64,000 bases of DNA from NCBI RefSeq assembly GCF_035751725.1, contig NZ_CP142104.1, forward strand, positions 2,914,001-2,978,000. Reading direction: 5' to 3'. This document shows positions 34,000 to 43,161 of the stretch, one piece after another (positions within the stretch are counted from its first letter, which is position 1; every line of letters starts with the position of its first letter). The DNA comes from Pseudomonas frederiksbergensis. GTDB taxonomy: Bacteria > Pseudomonadota > Gammaproteobacteria > Pseudomonadales > Pseudomonadaceae. The position numbers and the translations under genes were made by a program. The notes under the pieces are model-generated. The model had not been told where the DNA came from, did no database searches, and was given only the letters and a program-made list of their open reading frames with translations.

Positions 34000-35505
34000 A
34001 TGAAAAGCCTTACCTGTAAACAAGGTTTCCTGCATCGTTTCGTCGATTTTTCAGAGAGCCATCCGGACAATGTTGCGATCAGGAATCTGGACGCGGACGA
34101 AACCGTCACTTATCGGGCGTTGCGCATCCGCGCCGAAGAGTGCAACGGCCTCCTCGATGGCCTGGGCATATCACCCGGCGTAAAAGTCGCACTGGTCTTG
34201 CCCAACGGCGTTGATTTCATCGCGTATTACCTGGCGATCATCGGACGTGGCGCTATTCCCGTGATCTTGAATCACAAATTGACCGCATTCGAGCTTAGCA
34301 ACGTGCTGAGGATTGCCCAGCCAGTGCTGATCGTCACCACCGACACGTTGTGTGAACAACACCTGGAAACATTGCAGCCGTTCCGGTCCCTGATACTGAG
34401 TACCGGCGATGAGCCTTCGGCGCCATTACCAAAAAACGCAGTGATCGCGTCCGGCCTACCACGCCAGGCATTGCCCTTGTCGTTGCCGGAAGACGATGCA
34501 ATCGTCTCGGTCCAGTTCACGTATCGGGGCGTCGGCAAACCCCTGGCCGTGACTCACCGCTACCTTGATCTGACGCAGTCAAGTGATGGCCTGCACGAGC
34601 AGTTTCATCCCCAGGGCATCGGTTCGGTCCACTTGGTGACGCTGCCGCTGTATGCCATTTTCGGCCTGTCCGTGATGATGGTGTTTCCGTTGAGCATCGG
34701 TGCCACGTTGCTGATGACCAACACCCTGCTCAACCGCGACCTGGCGCAAGTCTTGTCTGAGCACCAAGTCACCTTTGCCTGCCTGGTGCCGGATGTCATT
34801 CGGTATTTCAACGCCCGGCTGGTAAAACGCAAAGGCGCGCTGTTGCCCCTGCACCCTCGACTGATGATCTATTCCGGCGGCAGCCATCTGCCCGCCGATG
34901 AAGCCGAGAAGCTTGGAAAACTGCTGGGTTGCGCTCCTGTCCTGCAAGGCTACGGCTTGACCGAAAGCATGCCGGTGATCGTCCAAAGCTCCGTTGGCGC
35001 GGTTCATCGTGGCGCCATGGGCCAACCCATCAGCGGCGTAGAACTGAGGGTTGTCGACGCGCACGGACGGGACGTCGCGGCTGGGGCCATTGGTGAACTG
35101 TGGATCCGTGGACCGATGGTCACGCCAGGCTATGAGGATGAGCCGCAGCTCAATGCCTATTCTTTCCGTGACGGTTGGTTTCATACCGGTGACCTGGTCT
35201 GGCGCGACGACGAAGGTCACGTGTTTTTCTACTGCCAACGCCTGCGCATTTCAAAAATCAAGGCGCAGATGGTCGACCTGGCGGAGATCGAGTCCATCGC
35301 GCTCCAGCATCCCGACGCGGTACGCGCCAAGGCCTACATCGTCCCAGACCAAAAAGAAGTCAACGTATTGCACTTGTCCGTGGAGGGCAACGGCGGCCTG
35401 AGCCAGAACGATGTATCCACCCTGCTAGCCCGATATCTCTCTGGTTTCAAACTGCCCAAATTCATCGAGATTGTCCCTCTCAAGGAAGAGATTCATGCAC
35501 GCTGA
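34000..35505 (+). CDS. Acyl-AMP ligase-like protein with altered catalytic motifs
   Basis: A 501-residue ANL-superfamily protein. Core motifs YGLTES (318-323), GELWIRGPMVTPGY and GWFHTGDL (392-399) are intact. The P-loop, normally TSGTTGxPKG, reads TYRGVGKPLAV (174-184), so Ser/Thr positions and the PKG Lys are lost. The C-terminal catalytic Lys of the PxTxxGKxxR motif is absent: the protein ends VPLKEEIHAR. These losses would impair adenylation in a standard enzyme. It may instead bind or transfer an acyl chain, or do only the thioester step. It overlaps the HAD gene by 11 bases. The natural partner would be the carrier protein at 37976-39058. Confidence 0.8.
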   Translation: MKSLTCKQGFLHRFVDFSESHPDNVAIRNLDADETVTYRALRIRAEECNGLLDGLGISPGVKVALVLPNGVDFIAYYLAIIGRGAIPVILNHKLTAFELSNVLRIAQPVLIVTTDTLCEQHLETLQPFRSLILSTGDEPSAPLPKNAVIASGLPRQALPLSLPEDDAIVSVQFTYRGVGKPLAVTHRYLDLTQSSDGLHEQFHPQGIGSVHLVTLPLYAIFGLSVMMVFPLSIGATLLMTNTLLNRDLAQVLSEHQVTFACLVPDVIRYFNARLVKRKGALLPLHPRLMIYSGGSHLPADEAEKLGKLLGCAPVLQGYGLTESMPVIVQSSVGAVHRGAMGQPISGVELRVVDAHGRDVAAGAIGELWIRGPMVTPGYEDEPQLNAYSFRDGWFHTGDLVWRDDEGHVFFYCQRLRISKIKAQMVDLAEIESIALQHPDAVRAKAYIVPDQKEVNVLHLSVEGNGGLSQNDVSTLLARYLSGFKLPKFIEIVPLKEEIHAR

Positions 35506-36106
35506 CAGCACGCAACCGGTACTGGCCGTTTTCGATTTCGACGGTACATTGACCGACAGGCACACCTTCTGGCGCTACATGCGCTTCATTGTTGGCACCC
35601 GGGCATTCTGGCTCAGGATCATTCCCCTGTTGCCGAAAATGCTCAGCGTCATTCTCGGGATCACTCCGTTGATGCAGGCACGTCTGGCGTTCATTGCCTG
35701 TTACCTCGGCGGTTTGACGGTCGAGCAAGAGCGCGAGCACGCCAGGTATTTCATCACCGAGCAATTGCCGCTCTGGCTCAGACCTGAAGCGATGCGGCGC
35801 CTGCAATGGCACCAATCCATGGGGCACGTCACCGCGCTCGTCAGCAACTCACCAGAAAACTACCTGATTCCCTGGGGACAGGCCGTGGGTTTCGATCATG
35901 TCTGCGGCACCCGCCTGGCGGTCGCCGGGAACAAGCTGACGGGAGGGATATCCGGTACCAATTGTGTCGACCGGGAGAAAGTCGCTCGGCTCAGGGACTG
36001 CATGAGCAACCTCGACGATTTCTACATCTACGCCTATGGCGATTCGTCAGGTGACGCAGCGCTGCTGGGCCTCGCCAATTCTCCCTTCTACAGAAACTGG
36101 TACTGA
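35495..36106 (+). CDS. HAD-IB family phosphatase
   Basis: A 203-residue HAD subfamily IB protein from ATG 35495, behind AAGGAAGAG and overlapping the ligase gene. Motif I VFDFDGTLTD, motif II LVSNSPE, motif III Lys in VDREKVARL and motif IV YAYGDSSGD are all intact, so it should be an active phosphohydrolase. Hydrophobic stretches at about 28-75 form the cap helices (IIPLLPKMLSVILGI). In A-factor-type biosynthesis a phosphate ester left from the C3 unit has to be removed, and this enzyme is well placed to do so; that link is inference. The next gene starts 3 bases after the stop. Confidence 0.85.
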   Translation: MHADSTQPVLAVFDFDGTLTDRHTFWRYMRFIVGTRAFWLRIIPLLPKMLSVILGITPLMQARLAFIACYLGGLTVEQEREHARYFITEQLPLWLRPEAMRRLQWHQSMGHVTALVSNSPENYLIPWGQAVGFDHVCGTRLAVAGNKLTGGISGTNCVDREKVARLRDCMSNLDDFYIYAYGDSSGDAALLGLANSPFYRNWY

Positions 36107-36109
36107 TCG

Positions 36110-37873
36110 ATGAACACTCTGAGCACCTTGGCCCAAACGCCTTGCAAACAGCCGGGCAGCGCTCCGACGGTGATGATCGTCGGTGCCGGTCCTATCGGCC
36201 TGTCGCTGGCGATCATGTTGAAGCAATGGGGGGTTTCTTTCCGCATCATTGAAAAGAACGCGGGTCCTTCCACCGCGACCAAGGCGATGGCCATCCATTC
36301 CAGGACCCTGGAGATTTTTCGTGACCTGGGCATTGCCGACCAGGCGATCGCCGAGGGGTTCACCATCAATCAGTTCTCGGTCCAGTCAAACGCCAAGCGC
36401 GTGCTGAACTATAACTTTTCCTACCTGGATGCTACCTATCCCCTGCTACTCAGCCTGCCGCAGCCGCAGACGGAAAAGCTCCTGTTGCAGCGGTTGAATG
36501 AGTTGGGTGCGGACGTCGAATGGAACACTGAACTGGTCGATCTTGAAAACCAGCCTGGGTCCGTGGCGATGACCTTGCGGCACGCCGACGGCCGCGACGA
36601 ATCCTTCTCCAGCCGCTGGGCGGTGGCGTGCGACGGAGCCCGCAGCAATATCCGCAAACGCCTGGGCATGACCTTCGAGGGCTCCTCCTACGATCGTTTT
36701 TTCATGCTGGCCGACGCCGACATCGAGTGGTCCGGCAGCAAGGACGAGGGCGCGTTTTTCCTTGGCGCCCAGGACGGTTATGTCGCGGTTGCGCCGATCA
36801 GCGACCAGTCCCGCTATCGCCTTTTCATCGAGATGCCTTACGACCTGCCACCCGAAGGCGAGCGCCCTCCCCTCACCCTGGAGAATTTCCAGCGGCTGTG
36901 CGAGGGGCGTGGGCAAAAGATGACGCTGTCAAACATTTCATCGACCACCATTGCCTCGTTCCAGCACCGTCGGGTGGAGTCATTGCAGCAGGGCTCGGTC
37001 TTCCTGGTGGGTGACTCCGCGCACATCGGCAGCCCTATCGGCGGCCAATGGATGAACCTGGGCATTTCCGAGGCATACAACCTGGCGTGGAAACTTGCCT
37101 ATGTCGATCAAGGCCTGGCCGATCCATCGTTGCTGGACAGCTACAACGCCGAACGCTATCCGGTGGCCCTTGAAGTGGAAAACACCGCACATCGACTCAC
37201 GGGACTGATCACCGTCAGGCATCCGGCCCTGGTGTGGTTGCGCGATAACGTCCTGCCGCTGTTGAGCAATCGGCAGAAGATCCAGCGCAAGCTGCCGTCG
37301 ATGATCTCCGGGCATCAATACCACTACGGCAAAAGCGAATACATCCAGGAATCGTTGACTCGGCAGCAGCGCTGGAGCTGGAAAAAGAAAGGCAGGCGAA
37401 ACCCGTTCCAGCCACCGGCGCCTCGCGCGGGACAATTGGCACCCGACGTCGAGCTGTGGGAGCGGCAAGGCAAGCAGCCCAAGCGCTTGATCGATCTGTT
37501 CCAGGGATCGTTCACCCTGTTGATCTTCAGCGCGACCGACCAATTTTCTCCGGTGTTGCCGAGCCTTTATTCATTGGCCGCATCGGTAGAGCGAGACTAC
37601 CCGGCCATCAGGGCCTACTGCGTGGTCGACGCGTTGAGCAGCATCGGGCTGCCGGCGGAGCAATCCACCCTGCTCGACCCTGACTGGCGTCTGCACAAGC
37701 GCTACCACGCCAAGGAAGGCACGCTGATGCTGGTTCGTCCCGATGGCTACATCGCCTTCCAGGGCGCCGACGCCGTCACGCTGATGACGTACCTGATCGT
37801 CAGGTCCGGGCTGCGCAAGGGCGTCGGTAAAACACTGTTTAGCGAGATGGATGCGCTGGAACTGCAGCTTTAA
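36110..37873 (+). CDS. FAD-dependent aromatic-hydroxylase-type monooxygenase
   Basis: A 587-residue class A flavoprotein. The FAD-binding GAGPIG is at 25-30, the DG motif ACDGARSNIRKRL at 173-185, and the GD motif GDSAHIGSPIGGQWMNLG at 301-318. The C-terminal about 170 residues have the thioredoxin-like dimerisation domain seen in phenol hydroxylase/MhpA/TfdB-type enzymes (VELWERQGKQPKRLIDLF onwards). It uses NAD(P)H and O2 to hydroxylate an aromatic or enolic substrate. In this operon it is likely a tailoring oxygenase for the polyketide-like product. It starts 3 bases after the phosphatase stop. Confidence 0.87.
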   Translation: MNTLSTLAQTPCKQPGSAPTVMIVGAGPIGLSLAIMLKQWGVSFRIIEKNAGPSTATKAMAIHSRTLEIFRDLGIADQAIAEGFTINQFSVQSNAKRVLNYNFSYLDATYPLLLSLPQPQTEKLLLQRLNELGADVEWNTELVDLENQPGSVAMTLRHADGRDESFSSRWAVACDGARSNIRKRLGMTFEGSSYDRFFMLADADIEWSGSKDEGAFFLGAQDGYVAVAPISDQSRYRLFIEMPYDLPPEGERPPLTLENFQRLCEGRGQKMTLSNISSTTIASFQHRRVESLQQGSVFLVGDSAHIGSPIGGQWMNLGISEAYNLAWKLAYVDQGLADPSLLDSYNAERYPVALEVENTAHRLTGLITVRHPALVWLRDNVLPLLSNRQKIQRKLPSMISGHQYHYGKSEYIQESLTRQQRWSWKKKGRRNPFQPPAPRAGQLAPDVELWERQGKQPKRLIDLFQGSFTLLIFSATDQFSPVLPSLYSLAASVERDYPAIRAYCVVDALSSIGLPAEQSTLLDPDWRLHKRYHAKEGTLMLVRPDGYIAFQGADAVTLMTYLIVRSGLRKGVGKTLFSEMDALELQL

Positions 37874-37975
37874 GTCGCGACTGCCTTTGCCTCTTGATGA
37901 CAGGGCCCCGGCGCGGGCCCTGGCATTCGACTATCGATTCAGAACACCTACCTATTCAGGGTTAAGGAGAACCTC

Positions 37976-39058
37976 ATGCGCTTGCAGCTTAACGACGTCG
38001 TGCAGGAATTCATCGTGTCCAACGGAAAAATAGCCCATAGCTATTTCTCCCTTTCGGAAAAGATCATCGATTCGCTGTGCGAATCCAACATCGCCAAGGA
38101 ATCGATCCTGATGCGCCTGCTGGAACAGGCGGAAACGGTCACGGCACATTATTTCAATGCCCATCAGCAGGTGCTCGAGGGCGTCTATGCCCATGGCATT
38201 GAAGCACCCGTCGGTAAAAGCGTCGCGACGCTCGAGCCGGTACAGGGGCATTCACCAGTCCTGCCAGCGGCGCCTGTCGCCGAGCAACCGGCGGCGCCCA
38301 ACTACGCGCAATGGCTGCGCGCCGAAATAAGCAAAGTCACAGGGTTCAGGAACGAACAAATCGATCTCGACCAGAGCTTTGAAAGCCTGGGCATCGACTC
38401 CCTGGGGCTGGTAGACATCTTCGAATCGTTGGCCCAGCACTTTCCGGACAAGAAGGACCTGACCTCGGCGCTGTTCGACGCCCCGACCCCAACGGCATTG
38501 CTCGCCAGGCTCGAAGCCGATGCGCATGCGCCCGCCGAAGGTATAGAGGCCTGGGTGATCGCACAGTTGGCGGTCATGACCGGTTTCACTGTTGAGCAGA
38601 TTGACAGCGAACAAAGTTACGAAAGCCTGGGAATGGACTCGTTGGTGCAGTTGGACTTCCTCGAAGCGGTTGTCGCTCAGTGGCCACAGCTCAAGGCCAG
38701 GAGCAGCGAGCTGGCCAACGCCAAATCTGCCATGCAAACCGTTGCCTTGATTGAAGACATGCTCGGCAACGCCGAGGTGCCCGGCGCTATTCCCGACATG
38801 CCTGCAGCCGCCGCCACCCGCTCCGACACGCCGATCAGCGATGCGCTTTTCGATGCCCTCGCGCCGTTGGTTCCACAAGCTGCCCAATCATTGGACATCC
38901 AGACGCCCTTCGCACAATTGGGGCTCAACGGTTTCGACCGGGAAGCCCTTTGCCAGTCAATGGCGCAGGCAACCCCCGCCAGTGAGTTCGCCGGCGAAGC
39001 CTTGATGTCGCGCCGCACGCCACAAGATGCGCTGTCGCTCCTGGCGAGAATGGGCTGA
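37976..39058 (+). CDS. Triple acyl carrier protein, third domain without Ser
   Basis: A 360-residue protein. An N-terminal region of about 80 helical residues (about 1-80) resembles no carrier and may be a docking domain. Three carrier-like repeats follow: residues about 108-182 with ESLGIDSLGLVD (Ser142), about 188-262 with ESLGMDSLVQLD (Ser222), and about 285-357 with AQLGLNGFDREA, where Gly319 replaces the phosphopantetheine Ser. Linkers are rich in Pro/Ala. The first two should be loaded by a phosphopantetheinyl transferase and carry the growing chain; the third is probably structural. It immediately precedes the KS-AfsA gene, its natural partner. Confidence 0.85.
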   Translation: MRLQLNDVVQEFIVSNGKIAHSYFSLSEKIIDSLCESNIAKESILMRLLEQAETVTAHYFNAHQQVLEGVYAHGIEAPVGKSVATLEPVQGHSPVLPAAPVAEQPAAPNYAQWLRAEISKVTGFRNEQIDLDQSFESLGIDSLGLVDIFESLAQHFPDKKDLTSALFDAPTPTALLARLEADAHAPAEGIEAWVIAQLAVMTGFTVEQIDSEQSYESLGMDSLVQLDFLEAVVAQWPQLKARSSELANAKSAMQTVALIEDMLGNAEVPGAIPDMPAAAATRSDTPISDALFDALAPLVPQAAQSLDIQTPFAQLGLNGFDREALCQSMAQATPASEFAGEALMSRRTPQDALSLLARMG

Positions 39059-39142
39059 CGCCTTAGGGCAAGCGCAGCCAGCACATGGAATGGAAACCGG
39101 ATGGTCGACAGGTCACCCGCTTAGAGTAGTCAGGAGACAGGT

Positions 39143-42100
39143 ATGAGTGGCGCGGTTACAACAGACGCCGAGTTGTGTTTCAGCGCAATGGCCGGCGAAT
39201 TCCCGGGGGCGCCTTCGATGGAGGCCCTCTGGCAGTTACTTTCCCAGGGCCGGATCGCGCCGATCCAGGCGATGTCGGCACGTTGGGAGCTGGACAGGCA
39301 GGCGATATTCTCGGCAAAGACTGGCGAGAAGGACCGTACTTACCTCGACAGCGCGTTTTGCCTGACCGACGACGCTTCGATCCCTTCGCGCCATGACGGT
39401 CGGCAGGTCGCCATCGGCAAGAAAGTGCTCCAGGCGTTGCTCACCGAACTGGCCGCCCAGGGCTCGGTGCCGGATACCGGGCGCACGGCATTGATCGTCG
39501 CAACCTCTTGGAGCGATGAAAGCTATTTCGCGACCGGAACGACGACCAACACCGCCGTGCCGCTCGGTTTTACACCGGGCGAACAAGTGGCTGAACTGGC
39601 CCGCGCGCTTGGCTTGGGTGGGCCGGCGTTATCGGTGGACACCGCCTGCAGTTCCTTCCCTTATGCAATCGATATGGCCAAGGCGTTGCTCGACAGCGGG
39701 CAGGCGGACAACGCAATCGTGATGGCCCTCAACACCGTCCTGCCACCGGCGCTGTTCCTGGGCTTCTCGCAACTGACGGCTTTCTCCGCGCGGGCCAGCA
39801 TGCAGGCGTTCGGCGAGGACGCCGACGGCATCGTGCCGGGAGAATGTGCGGCAGCGTTCCTGATCGAGCCCGTCTGCGCAGCCTTGGCCGCCAAGCGCCA
39901 GCCCCTGGGTGTCCTGCGCGCTTTGGGCTTGTCTGCCGACGGTGCCGAAGGCTCGGTGTTCGCCCCCGGCAAGCAGGCCCAGTTCTCAGCCTATCAACGT
40001 GCCTATCGCGAGCTCGATCCAGGCAGCGTGGACTATATCGAGACCCATGGCACCGGCACCCCGTTGGGTGACGCGACGGAGTTGGCTTCGCTGCAAAGCT
40101 TCTTCGCGCCCCATCGCCCGGCCGACCAGAAATTGACCATCGGCTCGATCAAGTCGGTGATCGGTCACCCGCTGGCCGCCGCAGGAGGCGCTTCACTCGC
40201 CAAGGCCTTGATGATCCTGCGCCACAAGGGCATCCCGCCCCAACCTGACTATCGGCCCAGCGCAAAAGTCGACGGGACTTGCCTGCGCCTTGCCACGCAG
40301 CAGGTACAACCCTTGGCGGAACGTCAGTCGGCGATCCGTATCGGCATTTCCAGTTTCGGCTTTGGCGGTGCCAACGCGCACCTGGTGGTGGACGAGTACG
40401 TTGCCGCCGAGCGCCCCGTCGCGGCCCGTGTCGTGCCCGGCGTGTTGACGCTGGACCTGGCCATTGTCGAGGCGGAAGCGGCGTTCGGCGCCTGCGATTC
40501 GCTGCAATCATTCAAGCAACAGCTCGACCAATCTGGAGCCCCGTCCGTGACGTTCCCTTATGGACGTTTCGTTGATTACCGCGGCGACGTGACTCCACCG
40601 TTGTCGGGGAAATTCCTCGCCCGGGACCACATGATCGATATCGCCGGTTTCGGCATGGGCCCCAAACCCCTGGCCCATGTCGATCCGTTCAAGCTGTTGA
40701 TCACCGATCGGGTCAACCATCTGCTGCGGCGTTTGCCAGGCGTGGCGGGCTCGGTCGGCACCGCCATGGTGATGTGCTGCAACATGGGTGGGGAACGGTT
40801 CAGCAACGCGTACAGCAGCGCCGAGCATTTTTACGCCCGCGGCCAGGGCACGCCGCCAGGTGTTGAGGTCACCGACGTGGCGACCATGCTGCCGAACATG
40901 CTGTCCGGCTACCCGGCGCAGATTTTCGATTTCAAGGGCTTCCACCAGACGCTGGCCGGCACGCCAGGGCTGTTCTGGCACACGCTGCTGGCTTCGCCAC
41001 AATGGTTCGGGCAAGGCATCTCGACGCTCCTGCTCGGCGCCGGCCGCTTTATCAGTAGCGAGATCGAAATCGACCGAGCCCGGCGCAGCAGAGCGGTGCA
41101 AGGTGAAGGGCTTGGGCTGATCGCCCTGCGTCCCTACCATCCAGAGGCCGGCGAAAAACCACTGCTGGTGATTCGCTCGGCGGTCCTTGCCCATGCTGCG
41201 CAATCCCTTGACCAAGCCTGCCGGTTGGTGGGGAAAGCGATCGGCGAGTACCCGCATCAGCACGTCTGCGAACTGGCAGCCGATGGGGTTCAAGCCAGCG
41301 GATCGCTTCGAGAAAAGACAGGATTCCTGGCGGAGGCCAGCGGTATCGAAACCCTGCTGGCCGTGACCTTGAATTCATCGGTTCACTCGGTGATCGAGGT
41401 CCGCGAAGCCGGCAAGCCATTGATGTGGCTGTTCACTGAACGGCTTCGGGAATGGACACCCGAGGCAGAGCCGGCCCCTGCCATAAAGCATCCGTTCACG
41501 TTGCGGTTTGCCCATCCGGTGCCTCACTCGGCACAGGAAGTCATCGCGCCGACACGTCCCGGCCACGTTGTCCGCGAACCGCAACACGACGGTGTCGACG
41601 TGCTGCAACTCAGCGATATGCTGACCAGCACCGTCCTGGCCGGTTTGCGTGTTCGCGTTCGCGCCATGGAAGGGCTTTTCGCCTTGCAGCGGGGATCCGG
41701 ATCCCAGCGGCCGACCAACTGGCAACGGCGTGCGCAAAACACCGTAATCAAGCACATCCAGCGCGACGCCCACTCGCTGCGCGCCGAGCTGGTGGTGGAC
41801 GAAACGCACCCCTACTTCTTCGATCATCCGCTGGATCACATCCCCGGCATCCTCTTGCTCGAAGGCGTCATGCAATTGGCTGAGCTGGCCATGCCTTCAC
41901 TCAACGGACGGGTTGCCTACGTCAAAACGCTGAGCATCAGGTTCCAGCAATACGTGCAAAAGGAAGGGACCATCGAGCTGCACCTGGAGCAAGAGCAGGA
42001 CGCCCTCTTCCAGGCCAAGGTGGTCCAGGGCGGCAAGCTGATGTGCACCTGCACCCTGGGATTGGCCTACAGCTCGGCCTTCGAAATCTCGCCGCCGGGC

Positions 42101-42553
42101 GAATTCACGGCCCGTCGTTGTGGCGACAAGGCCCTGTTGCACAAGGCCAGGGCAGAAAACGTCATTGTCAGCGACATGAGCGGCGTTGCCCAAGGGTTGA
42201 GTGTCGATACGATCAAACTGCCGGATGGGCATTTTTTCCATGAAGGCGACCCCGCGCATTACTCGATGGTGTATTTCCTCGAAGTCGCGCGCCAGTGCTA
42301 CATGCAGATCGCCCACTGCCATTTGCGGATCCCCCTCGATACGCCCATGAACCTGTTGACCTTGAGTTTCACCCTGGACCGGCCCATCCCTCGGAACAGC
42401 CCGCTGTCGCTGGCGCCGCAAGCCGGCCTGGATGCGCAACTGCAATCGTTCAAGACCAACCGCATCCATATCGACCTGTTCAACCGGGGCGAAAAGATCG
42501 GCCAGGCCAACATCACCGCCCAGGTGCTGAGTCGAACCGCGCCGGCAGCCTGA
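39143..42553 (+). CDS. Ketosynthase / degenerate KS / tandem AfsA-type hotdog fusion
   Basis: An 1136-residue multidomain enzyme. Residues about 8-420 form a ketosynthase with the full triad: Cys169 in VDTACSSF, His302 in ETHGTGTPLGD and His342 in SVIGHPLAAAG. Residues about 470-770 look like a second KS fold without the active Cys (MLPNMLSGYPAQIFDFKGFH), like a chain-length factor. The C-terminal 270 residues hold two hotdog repeats of the AfsA family. One has HPYFFDHPLDHIPGILLLE at 889-907, close to the AfsA motif HPxxxxxPxDHVPGMLLLE. The second begins LLHKARAENVIVSDM (999-1013) and contains YFLEVARQC. AfsA couples a beta-ketoacyl chain to dihydroxyacetone phosphate, so this may make and release a butenolide. 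No AT or KR domain is present. The architecture is unfamiliar to me. Confidence 0.8.
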   Translation: MSGAVTTDAELCFSAMAGEFPGAPSMEALWQLLSQGRIAPIQAMSARWELDRQAIFSAKTGEKDRTYLDSAFCLTDDASIPSRHDGRQVAIGKKVLQALLTELAAQGSVPDTGRTALIVATSWSDESYFATGTTTNTAVPLGFTPGEQVAELARALGLGGPALSVDTACSSFPYAIDMAKALLDSGQADNAIVMALNTVLPPALFLGFSQLTAFSARASMQAFGEDADGIVPGECAAAFLIEPVCAALAAKRQPLGVLRALGLSADGAEGSVFAPGKQAQFSAYQRAYRELDPGSVDYIETHGTGTPLGDATELASLQSFFAPHRPADQKLTIGSIKSVIGHPLAAAGGASLAKALMILRHKGIPPQPDYRPSAKVDGTCLRLATQQVQPLAERQSAIRIGISSFGFGGANAHLVVDEYVAAERPVAARVVPGVLTLDLAIVEAEAAFGACDSLQSFKQQLDQSGAPSVTFPYGRFVDYRGDVTPPLSGKFLARDHMIDIAGFGMGPKPLAHVDPFKLLITDRVNHLLRRLPGVAGSVGTAMVMCCNMGGERFSNAYSSAEHFYARGQGTPPGVEVTDVATMLPNMLSGYPAQIFDFKGFHQTLAGTPGLFWHTLLASPQWFGQGISTLLLGAGRFISSEIEIDRARRSRAVQGEGLGLIALRPYHPEAGEKPLLVIRSAVLAHAAQSLDQACRLVGKAIGEYPHQHVCELAADGVQASGSLREKTGFLAEASGIETLLAVTLNSSVHSVIEVREAGKPLMWLFTERLREWTPEAEPAPAIKHPFTLRFAHPVPHSAQEVIAPTRPGHVVREPQHDGVDVLQLSDMLTSTVLAGLRVRVRAMEGLFALQRGSGSQRPTNWQRRAQNTVIKHIQRDAHSLRAELVVDETHPYFFDHPLDHIPGILLLEGVMQLAELAMPSLNGRVAYVKTLSIRFQQYVQKEGTIELHLEQEQDALFQAKVVQGGKLMCTCTLGLAYSSAFEISPPGEFTARRCGDKALLHKARAENVIVSDMSGVAQGLSVDTIKLPDGHFFHEGDPAHYSMVYFLEVARQCYMQIAHCHLRIPLDTPMNLLTLSFTLDRPIPRNSPLSLAPQAGLDAQLQSFKTNRIHIDLFNRGEKIGQANITAQVLSRTAPAA

Positions 42554-42610
42554 CGTCCCGAGCTGTCCTTTTTCGAGCCCGACCATGCGCCTGACCGGCG
42601 AGGTAAACCC

Positions 42611-43087
42611 ATGAACGATGTCACCGTAAAAATCATAGTCAAGTCGCCGCCTGCGGTCATTTGGAACATCTGGAGCGATTTCCCGCATGCGCCACTTTGG
42701 GACACCGATGTGCGCCATTGCGAACTCGATGGCCCGTTCCAGGCCGGGACGCTTGGCAAGTGCGTTCTCAAGAACGGCCTGCGAATGCCATTGAGACTGG
42801 AAGCGGTGGAGTTCCAGGAAAGCTACCGCAACAGCGCCAGGTTGCTGTGGATGGACTTGGAGTTCGACCACCGGCTGCGCCGGCTTTCACCCAGTGAAAC
42901 CCAAGTCATCCATACCGCCAGGATCGCCGGCCCGTTGAGTTTCCTCTACCGACGGCTGATCCGCAAAGCGTTGACCGCGGCAATGACTACCGCTCTCGAC
43001 AACCTGGCCACGCTCGCTGAGCGGCGGGCCAACACCAGCGGCACGCCCGCCAGCGAGAAACCGGAAAGCCATTTGCACCTTGTATGA
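42611..43087 (+). CDS. SRPBCC-family polyketide cyclase-like protein
   Basis: A 158-residue START/Bet v1-like (SRPBCC) protein. The N-terminal MNDVTVKIIVKSPPAVIWNI, followed by WSDFPHAPLWDTDV, is the usual first strand and helix pair, and the long C-terminal helix (KALTAAMTTALDNLATLAER) closes the ligand cavity. Such proteins act as aromatase/cyclases in polyketide pathways or as lipid carriers. An AGGTAA site precedes the ATG. Position 57 bases after the KS-AfsA gene suggests it guides cyclisation or dehydration of the product. The last codons overlap an upstream in-frame start of the next gene. Confidence 0.8.
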   Translation: MNDVTVKIIVKSPPAVIWNIWSDFPHAPLWDTDVRHCELDGPFQAGTLGKCVLKNGLRMPLRLEAVEFQESYRNSARLLWMDLEFDHRLRRLSPSETQVIHTARIAGPLSFLYRRLIRKALTAAMTTALDNLATLAERRANTSGTPASEKPESHLHLV

Positions 43088-43161
43088 CGCAACGTCGGGC
43101 GTTGCGACTTGAGCGCTGGCGCCCGCTGATCTTTTTGATAACGGAACACTTCGGACCGAGC

